Source: Acidobacteriota bacterium (GTDB lineage: Bacteria; Acidobacteriota; Vicinamibacteria; Vicinamibacterales; 2-12-FULL-66-21). Taken from it: a DNA stretch of 12,440 nucleotides. The DNA lies in contig JABFWM010000466.1 of assembly GCA_013362195.1 (NCBI GenBank), positions 1 to 12,440 of the forward strand, in the 5' to 3' direction. The notes beneath the pieces were generated by a model, which worked only from the letters and a program-made list of their open reading frames with translations, did not search any database and was not told the origin of the DNA. A program made the translations under genes and the position numbers. Below are positions 1 to 6,066 of this stretch, one piece after another (the first letter of the stretch is position 1; every line of letters begins with the position of its first letter).

Positions 1-62
1 AGGACGGGAACCGGGTCACACTTACGCGGGCGGCGCGAAATAACTGTGACTGTCCCCCTTCC
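1..62. repeat. REP-like palindromic repeat, copy 1
   Basis: This is the first of two diverged direct copies; the other lies at 92-157. Both begin AGGAC..GAACCGGG, carry a central ACGCGGGCG..GCGCGAAATAACTGTGA block and end in TGTCCCC.TTCC. Copy 1 lacks four bases (ACAG) of the left arm present in copy 2, so its palindrome is damaged. The form (short intergenic unit with GGGACA/TGTCCC arms) resembles REP elements moved by REP-associated tyrosine transposases. No transposase is in the window, so that link is inference. Confidence 0.7.
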
Positions 63-91
63 GACCCACGCGCGCGCGGCCGCCTACGCGC

Positions 92-157
92 AGGACCCGA
101 ACCGGGACAGTCACACTGACGCGGGCGCGCGAAATAACTGTGAGTGTCCCCGTTCCG
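92..157. repeat. REP-like palindromic repeat, copy 2
   Basis: This is the fuller copy of the element at 1-62. Its left arm (104-117, GGGACAGTCACACT) pairs with the right arm (137-150, reverse complement GGGACACTCACAGT) at 12 of 14 positions, around a GC-rich centre with the AAATAA block. The result is an imperfect hairpin of about 47 bases. It sits just downstream of the stop of the minus-strand membrane protein gene, so it could also act as a transcript end for that operon. The 158-187 remainder shows nothing recognisable. Confidence 0.72.
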
Positions 158-187
158 GGCGCTGACCCTAGGCGCGCGCCCGTCAGC

Positions 188-850
188 TCACGGGCGCCGC
201 ATCGTGCCCGGGTGCGGCACCTGGACGAATCCGGGATCCGTGTGGGCCCGCCGCACCGGCGGGAGCAGCGCGAGCGCGATCAGGTAGAGCACAATCGTCG
301 CGAACGCAAGGTAGCCGGCGACGCCGGGCAGCGGATCCTGCGTGATGGTGCCGAGCGTCGCCGCGTCGAACAGCGCGACCAGCACGCGCCGGGTCCGGCT
401 CCCTTCGGGATCCGACAACCCCGCCAGGATCACGAACTTCAGCACGAACGCGGCGCCGCAGATCACGACCAGGCTGCGCAGCAGACGCACGCGATCCGGC
501 GCGGCGACGAAGGTGTTGAGCAGCAGCACGAAGAGGAACCCGTTGACCGCGACGAGCGGCAGCCCGGAGCGCGGCGACAGCAGGTTGAAGACCTGCGACG
601 TCGCCGCGAAGAGCGCCAGCATCACCACCGCGCCGTTGGCGTTCGCCAGCGGCGATCTCGAGCCGTTGACCAACCGGTCGGGCGCGAGCGTTCCGCTGCG
701 CACGATGATTGCGACGAGGACGAGCGCGAGCACCAGCGCGAAGACCGGCGGCGCCACGAACGGCGTGCGGGTGCCCGGCTCGAGGCCGCCGAGCAGCGCG
801 ACGGTCAGAAACGCGAGCGGCAGGACCCAGGCTTCGCGCGCCGCGCTCAT
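188..850 (-). CDS. six-TM integral membrane protein, family not recognised
   Basis: A 220-residue hydrophobic protein I cannot assign to a family. Hydrophobic stretches at about residues 8-24, 33-50, 73-91, 97-115, 123-144 and 177-198 suggest six membrane spans with short polar loops. The longest loops are at 51-72 and 145-176 (charged, SDPEGSRTRR). The C-terminal 20 residues are polar and proline-rich. No catalytic motif is visible. The ATG overlaps the stop of the upstream TPR-like gene by four bases (ATGA), so translation is probably coupled. It is the last gene of a three-gene minus-strand unit with a TPR-like protein and a lipoprotein protease, which suggests a shared envelope role; that is inference. 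Confidence 0.75.
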   Translation of the reverse strand: MSAAREAWVLPLAFLTVALLGGLEPGTRTPFVAPPVFALVLALVLVAIIVRSGTLAPDRLVNGSRSPLANANGAVVMLALFAATSQVFNLLSPRSGLPLVAVNGFLFVLLLNTFVAAPDRVRLLRSLVVICGAAFVLKFVILAGLSDPEGSRTRRVLVALFDAATLGTITQDPLPGVAGYLAFATIVLYLIALALLPPVRRAHTDPGFVQVPHPGTMRRP

Positions 851-1350
851 TTGCGGCTCCTGAACACGCGCAGCGGATTGAAGTCGGACACGTCGCGCTC
901 GAGACCGCGCTGCAGTTCGGCCTTCAGTTCGTCGGCGGAGTGCAGTTGCAGATCCGGATCGTCGACCACCAGACGTCCGCCGGGCGCCAGCGCAATCGCC
1001 TTGTTCACGGTCTCGAGGCCCTTTGCGAACAACGCGTCGGTGCTGTACAGCCGCCCCCAGCCTTCCCGGTAGTAGCTGTACGCGACATAGAACTGCGTGC
1101 GCGCATCGCGTGCGGCGGGATCGGCGCGCGCGAACGCCGCGCGCGCTTCGACGAACCGATCGCGGCGGAAGAACTGCAGGCCGTCGGCAAATGCCTGCGG
1201 ATCGATCCGGTAGACGCCGACGCTCGCACGCAGGCCGCCGGTGACCTGCGCGATGGTCTGCGGCTGCCGGGCGTAGGCCCAGACGATCACGACGGCATAC
1301 GCCAGCGTCACCGCGAGACCCGCGACGCGGATCACGCGCTCGCGCGTCAT
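847..1350 (-). CDS. single-pass membrane protein with TPR-like repeats
   Basis: A 167-residue protein. Residues 9-27 form one hydrophobic span close to the N-terminus, most simply a signal anchor with the rest outside. Residues about 53-86 (FFRRDRFVEARAAFARAD) and 87-122 (YVAYSYYREGWG... KAIALAP) have the alternating small/aromatic pattern of tetratricopeptide repeats, including the A-F-x-x-A and A-I-A-L-A-P helix ends. It is short for a TPR protein, with about two repeats. The start chosen is the ATG at 1350, which overlaps the protease stop as TGATG. A longer in-frame reading up to 1647 would lie inside the protease gene and is rejected. The stop overlaps the next gene's start as ATGA. Likely a scaffold or partner for its two operon neighbours; the function is not known. 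Confidence 0.78.
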   Translation of the reverse strand: MTRERVIRVAGLAVTLAYAVVIVWAYARQPQTIAQVTGGLRASVGVYRIDPQAFADGLQFFRRDRFVEARAAFARADPAARDARTQFYVAYSYYREGWGRLYSTDALFAKGLETVNKAIALAPGGRLVVDDPDLQLHSADELKAELQRGLERDVSDFNPLRVFRSRK

Positions 1351-2150
1351 CACTGCCGGCGTGCGTCCGGCACGAGGCCGAGCACGAACGCGCCGATCTG
1401 CGGGTTGCGCAGGTTTGCGTAGAAGTTGCTGCCGAAGGCGCAGGCGGTCGTCGAATTCGCGGAGATCACTCCGGCGAGCGACCAGACCCCGGCCTCCGAG
1501 ACGAGCAGCGCGCCGCCCGAGTCGCCGGGACACACCGAACTGTTGGTGCCCGACACCTCCGTCTGCAGCAGCGTCGACGACACGGCCGAGATCGTCGTCG
1601 AGCCGGCGCGCAGCGTCGATCCGGACTGCGCCTGATCGCGCCCCCATCCGGCGATCACCGCGGTTTCACCGACGCGCGCGTCGCGACCGAGGAGCAGCGG
1701 AATCGTCGGCGTGCCGAGATCCTGATTGAAGAGGAGGACGCCGACGTCGAGCGCATTCGGGTCGTTCTCCCGATAGCCGGGGTACGGATGCAGCGACGCC
1801 GCCGCGATCTGATCGCCGCTGCCCGTGAAGACGCGCGCGCTTCCGACCGTGCCGTCGAGGCAGTGCGCCGCCGTCAGCACCGCGCGCCGCGCCAGCACCG
1901 TCCCCGAGCACGCGCCGGCGAGCGTGCCGTCCGTATCGCGCAGATTGATCAGTACGATCGGCGAATTCGTCGTCGTGCACGCCGCCCCGTTCGCGATCGA
2001 GGTCGCCGCCGGGACGGTGGCGCCCAGCACGTTGCACGCGGCCGAAATCGGAACAGTGGGCGTGGGCGTCGGCGACGCCGGCGGCGGCGAGAAACCGCCG
2101 CCGCATGCACTGAGAAGGACGGCGAGACCCGCGGCGGATGCGGCGCGCAC
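1350..2150 (-). CDS. trypsin-like (S1) serine protease, predicted lipoprotein
   Basis: Predicted extracytoplasmic chymotrypsin-fold serine endopeptidase of 266 residues. The GTG start at 2150 gives a short lipoprotein signal (residues 1-16, lipobox LLSAC, Cys16), followed by a glycine and proline-rich linker (GGGFSPPPASPTPTPTVP). The catalytic triad is visible: His96 in LTAAHC, Asp135 in ALDVGVLLF, Ser211 in CPGDSGG. Cys81/Cys97 and Cys207/Cys237 are placed to form the usual S1 disulfides. The frame is open to 2330, but that extension would run antisense through the metallothionein gene and bury the signal peptide, so I reject it. First gene of a coupled operon (TGATG overlap with the next gene). 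A TATTAT box ends only seven bases before the GTG, so the mRNA may be leaderless. The substrate is unknown. Confidence 0.88.
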   Translation of the reverse strand: MRAASAAGLAVLLSACGGGFSPPPASPTPTPTVPISAACNVLGATVPAATSIANGAACTTTNSPIVLINLRDTDGTLAGACSGTVLARRAVLTAAHCLDGTVGSARVFTGSGDQIAAASLHPYPGYRENDPNALDVGVLLFNQDLGTPTIPLLLGRDARVGETAVIAGWGRDQAQSGSTLRAGSTTISAVSSTLLQTEVSGTNSSVCPGDSGGALLVSEAGVWSLAGVISANSTTACAFGSNFYANLRNPQIGAFVLGLVPDARRQ

Positions 2151-2155
2151 GGGCG

Positions 2156-2162
2156 TATAATA
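2156..2162. promoter_or_regulatory. candidate shared -10 element of back-to-back promoters
   Basis: TATAATA contains a perfect TATAAT -10 hexamer on the plus strand (2156-2161), 34 bases before the metallothionein ATG. On the minus strand it reads TATTATA, with TATTAT at 2162-2157, just before the protease GTG at 2150. An AT-only heptamer is rare in this GC-rich sequence. No convincing -35 box is visible on either side. If both directions are used, initiation in one would compete with the other. Confidence 0.45.
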
Positions 2163-2195
2163 GCCGCCTTCGGTCCCGACCCACTGGAGGACCAC

Positions 2196-2345
2196 ATGAG
2201 CCAGCCCGCGAAGTGCGCCCATCCATCGTGCGCGTGTACGGTTCCCGAAAAGAGTGAATGGGGCAAGTACTGCAGCGAGCATTGCAAGCACGCCGGCAAT
2301 ATGACGGAACTGCGGTGCGGCTGTCAGCACAGCGCCTGCCGCTAG
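2196..2345 (+). CDS. bacterial metallothionein (SmtA/BmtA type)
   Basis: A 49-residue cysteine-rich metal-binding protein of the prokaryotic metallothionein family, expected to bind Zn(II) or Cd(II) in the cytoplasm as a thiolate cluster. It has eight Cys (7, 12, 14, 26, 30, 41, 43, 48) and four His (9, 29, 32, 45). The order C-x-H-P-x-C-x-C, then KYCSEHC, then CGCQHSAC matches the cyanobacterial SmtA layout (CxxxxCxC, YYCSxxC, CGHxxCxC); the central YCSE.C segment forms the zinc-finger-like part in that family. SmtA ends C-x-C, whereas this protein ends C-R, so one ligand is missing. The ribosome site GGAGG is at 2186-2190, five bases before the ATG. It lies divergent to the protease and converges on the lipid kinase gene with a 10-base gap. 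No SmtB/ArsR-type repressor gene is nearby. Confidence 0.9.
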   Translation: MSQPAKCAHPSCACTVPEKSEWGKYCSEHCKHAGNMTELRCGCQHSACR

Positions 2346-2355
2346 CGGACACCCA

Positions 2356-3171
2356 CTAAGGCAGGATCACGCGGAGCGCGCCCGGCCGGATATGGCACCG
2401 CAGCGGCGGGTGAGTCACGGCGATCTCGCCGTCGATCGCCATGCCAACCCTCGGCCGCGACGGTTCGAGGATGATCTCGCGGCCGGTGAACGCTTCGAAC
2501 TTCACGTCGGGTGAGAGACGGCGCGTCAGCGCACGGAGCGGAAGCGCCGCGAGCTCCAGGCGTCCGCACTCGGGCGCGACGTACGCGGCAAGCCGTCCGC
2601 CGTCGAGCGACGGCCGCGCCCCGAGTCCGATGCCCTCGACCTGATAGGCGCCGTTGCCCATCAAGACGAAGGGCGTCCGCCGCACCATCGACTCGCCGTC
2701 GATCTGCATCCGCACGGTGAGGGCGCGGTAGGTCCACCACGTCTTCGCGAGCGCGATCGAGAACGCCGGCCATTTCCCGAGCCCGTGCCGCTGCGCCGTC
2801 TCGCGCTCCCACACCAGGCGCGGGTAGATCCCCAGACTGATGTTGTTGACGAAGATCCGCCCGTTCACCTCGCCGACATCGACGAGCCGCGTCGCGCCGG
2901 CGCGGATCACCGCCGCTGCCTCCGCCGGATCCCCCGGGATGCCGGCATCGCGCGCGAAGTGATTCAGCGTGCCGAGCGGCAGCACGCCGAGCGTCGCGCC
3001 CGTCTTGACCGCGACCGACGCGACGGTCGACACCGTGCCGTCGCCGCCGGCGGCGATGACGACGCCGGTTGCTGCCGCCTTCTCCGCTGCCGCCGTCAGA
3101 TCGCGGCCGTCGACGACGACGATGCGGGCATCGAGACCGGCGCGCGCCACCGCCGCCTCGAGCGCCGCCAC
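2356..3171 (-). CDS. diacylglycerol kinase family lipid kinase (N-terminus uncertain)
   Basis: Member of the DAGK/YegS/sphingosine-kinase-like family, which phosphorylates lipid hydroxyls such as diacylglycerol with ATP at the inner membrane face. From the GTG at 3171 the frame codes 271 residues with the nucleotide motif GGDGT (42-46), PLGTLNHFARD (65-75), the mid-domain NNISLGIYP and the C-terminal AIDGE typical of the family. The exact substrate cannot be told. The start is a problem: 18 further in-frame codons upstream (3172-3225) code the family's conserved first strand and glycine loop (ILVNGSSGGGAGRD) but hold no ATG, GTG or TTG. The GTG start therefore gives a protein lacking that loop. 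It lies directly behind argG in the same frame and is presumably cotranscribed with it. Confidence 0.85.
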   Translation of the reverse strand: MAALEAAVARAGLDARIVVVDGRDLTAAAEKAAATGVVIAAGGDGTVSTVASVAVKTGATLGVLPLGTLNHFARDAGIPGDPAEAAAVIRAGATRLVDVGEVNGRIFVNNISLGIYPRLVWERETAQRHGLGKWPAFSIALAKTWWTYRALTVRMQIDGESMVRRTPFVLMGNGAYQVEGIGLGARPSLDGGRLAAYVAPECGRLELAALPLRALTRRLSPDVKFEAFTGREIILEPSRPRVGMAIDGEIAVTHPPLRCHIRPGALRVILP

Positions 3172-3225
3172 ATCGCGTCCGGCGCCGCCGCCGGAGGATC
3201 CGTTGACGAGGATGGTAGCCGTGGC
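3172..3225 (-). other. probable missing N-terminal coding segment of the lipid kinase
   Basis: These 18 codons lie between the argG stop (UGA, 3228-3226) and the first usable kinase start (GTG, 3171), all in one frame. They read ATATILVNGSSGGGAGRD, which fits the beta1 strand and NxxSGG phosphate loop of DAGK-family enzymes. The second codon is ACG (3222-3220), one transition away from an ATG that would give MATILVNG. Candidate explanations are initiation at ACG or ATC, an assembly error, or rare UGA readthrough from ArgG. No strong ribosome site is visible; GAGAAGAA just upstream is weak. Confidence 0.65.
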
Positions 3226-4626
3226 TCAGTTCTTCTCGTCGGCATGGTGGGCGCCGACAGGGGGCGTGACCGGTTCCGCCTCGTCATGATGCGCGCCTTC
3301 GACGGCGCCCGGCGCCGGCAGCGCCGTCCCGCTCCACGGCGCGATCACGCCCGCCTTCACGTAGGTGAACAGCTTGTCGCGCGTGTCGACGATGTCGAGG
3401 TTCCTCATCGTCAGCTGCCCGATGCGATCCTGAGGCGAGAACATCGATTCGCCCTTCTCCATCGTCAGGCGCTCGGGCTTGTAGGTGAGGTTCGGCGACG
3501 CCGTGTTGAGGATTGAATAATCGTTGCCGCGGCGCAGCTCCAGCGTGACGTCTCCGCTGATGGCGCGCGCGACCCAGCGCTGCGCGGTTTCGCGCAGCAT
3601 CATCGCCTGCGGATCGAACCAGCGGCCCTGGTAGAGCAGCCGGCCGAGGCGCCGCCCGTTGTCGCGGTACTGCTCGATGGTGTCCTCGTTGTGAATGCCG
3701 GTGACGAGCCGCTCGTAGGCGATGAACAGCAGCGCCATGCCCGGCGCTTCGTAGATGCCGCGGCTCTTCGCCTCGATGATGCGGTTTTCGATCTGATCGG
3801 ACATGCCGAGGCCGTGGCGGCCGCCGATGCGATTCGCCTCCAGCATCAGCTGCACGTCATCTTTATACGTGATGCCGTTCAGGGCGATCGGGTGTCCTTC
3901 CTCGTAACGCACCGTGACCGTTTCACGCTTCACCGCCACGTCGTCCCGCCACGACGCCACGCCCATGATCGGCTCGACGATCGTGATGCCGGTGTCGAGG
4001 CGCTCGAGATCCTTCGCCTCGTGGGTCGCGCCGAGAATGTTCGAGTCGGTCGAGTAGGCCTTCTCCGCGCTCATGCGATAGGCGAAGCCCGCGCGGGTCA
4101 TGTACTCGGACATCTCCGCGCGGCCGCCGAGCTCGTCGATGAACTGCTGATCGAGCCATGGCTTGTAGATCTTCAGCGACGGGTTCGCGAGCAGGCCGTA
4201 GCGATAGAAGCGTTCGATGTCGTTCCCTTTGAAGGTGCTCCCGTCCCCCCAGATGTTGACGTCGTCCTCCTTCATGGCGCCGACGAGCATGGTGCCGGTG
4301 ACGGCGCGGCCGATCGGCGTGGTGTTGAAATAGGGGACGCCGGCGGTCGCGATGTGAAACGCGCCGCACTGCAGGACGGCAAGGCCTTCGGCGACGAGCT
4401 GCGCGCGGCAGTCGATCAGGCGCGCCCGTTCCGCGCCATACTGGCGCGCGCGCCGCGGGATGTCGTCGTAATCCGGTTCGTCCGGCTGCCCGAGATTCGC
4501 GGTGTAGGCGTACGGAATCGCGCCCCGGCTGCGCATCCAGTGCAGCGCCGCGCTCGTGTCGAGCCCGCCCGAGAACGCGATGCCGACCTTCTGTCCGGCT
4601 GGGAGCGTCTGAAGAATCGTGGCCAT
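3226..4626 (-). CDS. argG: argininosuccinate synthase
   Basis: Joins citrulline and aspartate with ATP to argininosuccinate, the penultimate step of arginine synthesis, in the cytosol. The protein is 466 residues and follows the long E. coli-type ArgG closely along its whole length. It has the PP-loop SGGLDTSAA at 19-27, IPYAYTANLGQPDE, ARLIDCRAQLVAEG, NIWGDGSTFKGNDIERFYRYG, EANRIGGRHGLGMSDQIENR and LELRRGNDYSILNT. The ATG at 4626 is chosen because MATILQTLPAGQKVGIAFSGG aligns with the E. coli N-terminus and AAGGAAGGG abuts it; upstream in-frame codons look non-coding. The last 25 or so residues are a His/Asp/Glu/Pro-rich tail (AHHDEAEPVTPP, AHHADEKN) beyond the E. coli end, possibly metal-binding but unproven. 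No other arg gene is in the window. Confidence 0.97.
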   Translation of the reverse strand: MATILQTLPAGQKVGIAFSGGLDTSAALHWMRSRGAIPYAYTANLGQPDEPDYDDIPRRARQYGAERARLIDCRAQLVAEGLAVLQCGAFHIATAGVPYFNTTPIGRAVTGTMLVGAMKEDDVNIWGDGSTFKGNDIERFYRYGLLANPSLKIYKPWLDQQFIDELGGRAEMSEYMTRAGFAYRMSAEKAYSTDSNILGATHEAKDLERLDTGITIVEPIMGVASWRDDVAVKRETVTVRYEEGHPIALNGITYKDDVQLMLEANRIGGRHGLGMSDQIENRIIEAKSRGIYEAPGMALLFIAYERLVTGIHNEDTIEQYRDNGRRLGRLLYQGRWFDPQAMMLRETAQRWVARAISGDVTLELRRGNDYSILNTASPNLTYKPERLTMEKGESMFSPQDRIGQLTMRNLDIVDTRDKLFTYVKAGVIAPWSGTALPAPGAVEGAHHDEAEPVTPPVGAHHADEKN

Positions 4627-4643
4627 CCCTTCCTTCATCATAT

Positions 4644-4658
4644 CGTCTGTCGTAGACG
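4644..4658 (-). promoter_or_regulatory. small inverted repeat upstream of argG
   Basis: CGTCT (4644-4648) and AGACG (4654-4658) are perfect five-base arms around a five-base loop, 17 bases before the argG ATG. It could be a 5' leader hairpin or an operator. It does not resemble the E. coli ARG box, and five-base arms are easily produced by chance. Confidence 0.25.
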
Positions 4659-4727
4659 CCCGGCCACGATGACCTCGCGTGTCGGCCGCACGCGGTAAGG
4701 TAGATGTGCATTCGATGAGGTGCTTTG

Positions 4728-5777
4728 ATGCGGCTCGAATCAGCGCAGGACCTGAAGCAGATGCTCCTGGAGAACATCGTGATCCCGTTCGTGGCAACGG
4801 AACCGTTTGCCGTGGGCGCGCAGCCGCGTGAGCTGGTGCCGCGGGTGCACCGATCGGTTGCGCTCGGCATTGCGCCGCACGACGGCGAGTACCGCGTCGC
4901 GGTGCGCCTGCAGCGGCCCGGTCTCCTCGAGAGTCCGCTGGTCGAGCAGATCACGCGCGAGGCGCGCGGCGAGGTCGACGTGCGGTTCATCGGCCGCATC
5001 GACAAACGCGCGAAGCGCGCGTCGACGAGGCGCGTGGCGCCGCGCCGGGCGCAGCCGTCCCAGGCGACCCGGCCGTGGTATCAACAGGACACCCGGCCGA
5101 TGCTGATTGGCGCATCCATCGGGCACGTCAACATCACGGCAGGCACCACGTCGGCGTTCGTGCGGCGCGGCACGGCCGTCCACGTGCTCTCGAACAATCA
5201 CGTGCTCGCGAACGAGGACCGGGCGCGCACCAACGACTGGATTCTCCAGCGCGGTCCGTATGACGGCGGCCGGCAGCCGGCGCAACGGGTCGCGCGGCTG
5301 AAGCAGTGGGTCCGTTTGAAGCCGACCGGCACGAATTTCGTCGACTGCGCGATCGCGGCCCTTCAGCCGACGATCACTTACGACGCCGGCCGGCTGCGTC
5401 AGCTCGTCAACAATCAGGATCGCAAGCTGGCAGGCGTCGCGGCCGACGCGCTCGACGCGGGCGACACGGTCTATAAGGTCGGGCGCACCACCGGCGGTAC
5501 GACGGGTCGCGTGACCGCGTTTGACGTCGACAACGTCGTCGTCGCGTACGACGTCGGCAATCTGCGGTTCGACAATCAGATCGAGATCGAGGGCGCCGGC
5601 CGGCAGGCGTTCAGCGACGGCGGCGACAGCGGATCGCTCATCGTGAACGACTCGATGCACGCGGTCGCGCTCCTCTTCGCGGGCGGCGATCACGGCGGCA
5701 GCAACGGGCTCGGCCTGACGTATGCGAACCCCATCCAGCGGGTGCTGGCCGACCTGAAGGCCACGCTCTTGTTCTAG
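4728..5777 (+). CDS. chymotrypsin-fold serine protease with N-terminal prodomain-like region
   Basis: A 349-residue putative trypsin-like peptidase. The triad residues are His158 (LSNNHVLAN), Asp206 (NFVDCAIAAL) and Ser301 (DGGDSGSLI). The segment VYKVGRTTGGTTGRV (248-262) and the overall spacing resemble the NAL1-like/bacterial 'putative serine protease' group rather than classical secreted trypsins. No signal peptide or membrane span is visible, so it is probably cytosolic or exported by an unrecognised route. Residues about 40-97 form a separate domain (VALGIAPHDGEYRVAVRLQRP... VDVRFIGRIDKR) that the next gene repeats as a stand-alone protein. A basic, Arg-rich linker (93-115) joins this to the protease and is a plausible cleavage site. 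ATG 4728 has GAGG at 4717-4720. First gene of a plus-strand unit, divergent from argG. Confidence 0.85.
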   Translation: MRLESAQDLKQMLLENIVIPFVATEPFAVGAQPRELVPRVHRSVALGIAPHDGEYRVAVRLQRPGLLESPLVEQITREARGEVDVRFIGRIDKRAKRASTRRVAPRRAQPSQATRPWYQQDTRPMLIGASIGHVNITAGTTSAFVRRGTAVHVLSNNHVLANEDRARTNDWILQRGPYDGGRQPAQRVARLKQWVRLKPTGTNFVDCAIAALQPTITYDAGRLRQLVNNQDRKLAGVAADALDAGDTVYKVGRTTGGTTGRVTAFDVDNVVVAYDVGNLRFDNQIEIEGAGRQAFSDGGDSGSLIVNDSMHAVALLFAGGDHGGSNGLGLTYANPIQRVLADLKATLLF

Positions 5778-5786
5778 ATCGGCGTT

Positions 5787-5803
5787 CGCGCCATGATGGC
5801 GCG
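5787..5803 (+). promoter_or_regulatory. perfect palindrome abutting the start codon of the next gene
   Basis: CGCGCCAT-G-ATGGCGCG is an 8+1+8 perfect inverted repeat that ends on the base before the ATG at 5804. As RNA it would form a six-pair all-GC stem with an ATGAT loop exactly where a ribosome site should lie, and no Shine-Dalgarno sequence is visible nearby. It could limit translation of the small gene or be an operator. Some self-complementarity is expected in such GC-rich DNA. Confidence 0.4.
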
Positions 5804-6040
5804 ATGCCACACGTCACGCTCGAGCAGGCGCGTGCGGCGAAAACGGCGGCGCTCCGCCGCTTCGATCGCCTTCCCTCGCTCGTCGGCGTCGGCGTGACCC
5901 GCGTCAACGGGGAGTATGCGGTCAAGTTGAATCTGCGCGAACCGCTCGCGCCCGCGGCCGCCGTTCCCTCGGAGATCGACGGCGTTCCGCTCGTCGTGGA
6001 AGTCGTCGGATCCATCCGGAAGCGCGCATCGCGTCCCTGA
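5804..6040 (+). CDS. 78-residue protein homologous to the N-terminal domain of the upstream protease
   Basis: A small soluble protein with no signal peptide. Residues 27-47 (VGVGVTRVNGEYAVKLNLREP) line up with residues 44-64 of the upstream protease (8 of 21 identical, including the GEY core), and 61-76 (ending VVEVVGSIRKRASR) with 82-97 of the protease (7 of 16 identical). The intervening gap differs by three residues. An IDGVP turn, lost from the protease copy, is present at 58-62. Residues 1-24 are predicted helical and alanine/arginine-rich. Located 26 bases after the protease stop, same strand. Likely a free-standing copy of the protease's prodomain, possibly a folding helper or inhibitor acting in trans; that role is inference. 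No good ribosome site is visible. Confidence 0.72.
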   Translation: MPHVTLEQARAAKTAALRRFDRLPSLVGVGVTRVNGEYAVKLNLREPLAPAAAVPSEIDGVPLVVEVVGSIRKRASRP

Positions 6041-6066
6041 ATCGTGGCCTCTCGACTGGAGCAATC

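Noticed and set aside
1..157. CRISPR array
   Set aside because: Only two imperfect copies with different arm lengths and a single spacer-like gap; the units are palindromic REP-like elements and no cas gene is present.
2151..2330. N-terminal extension of the lipoprotein protease to ATG 2330
   Set aside because: It would run antisense through the metallothionein gene and put the lipobox 75 residues inside the protein.
3226..3228. UGA between argG and the kinase read as selenocysteine
   Set aside because: No SECIS-like hairpin is evident and neither family uses selenocysteine at this point. A non-AUG start or sequence error is simpler.
4627..4797. N-terminal extension of ArgG
   Set aside because: The family starts at MATILQ; upstream residues show no similarity and overlap the divergent gene's start.
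4740..5810. 356-residue minus-strand open frame
   Set aside because: Antisense shadow of the chymotrypsin-fold protease; no motif or start signal.
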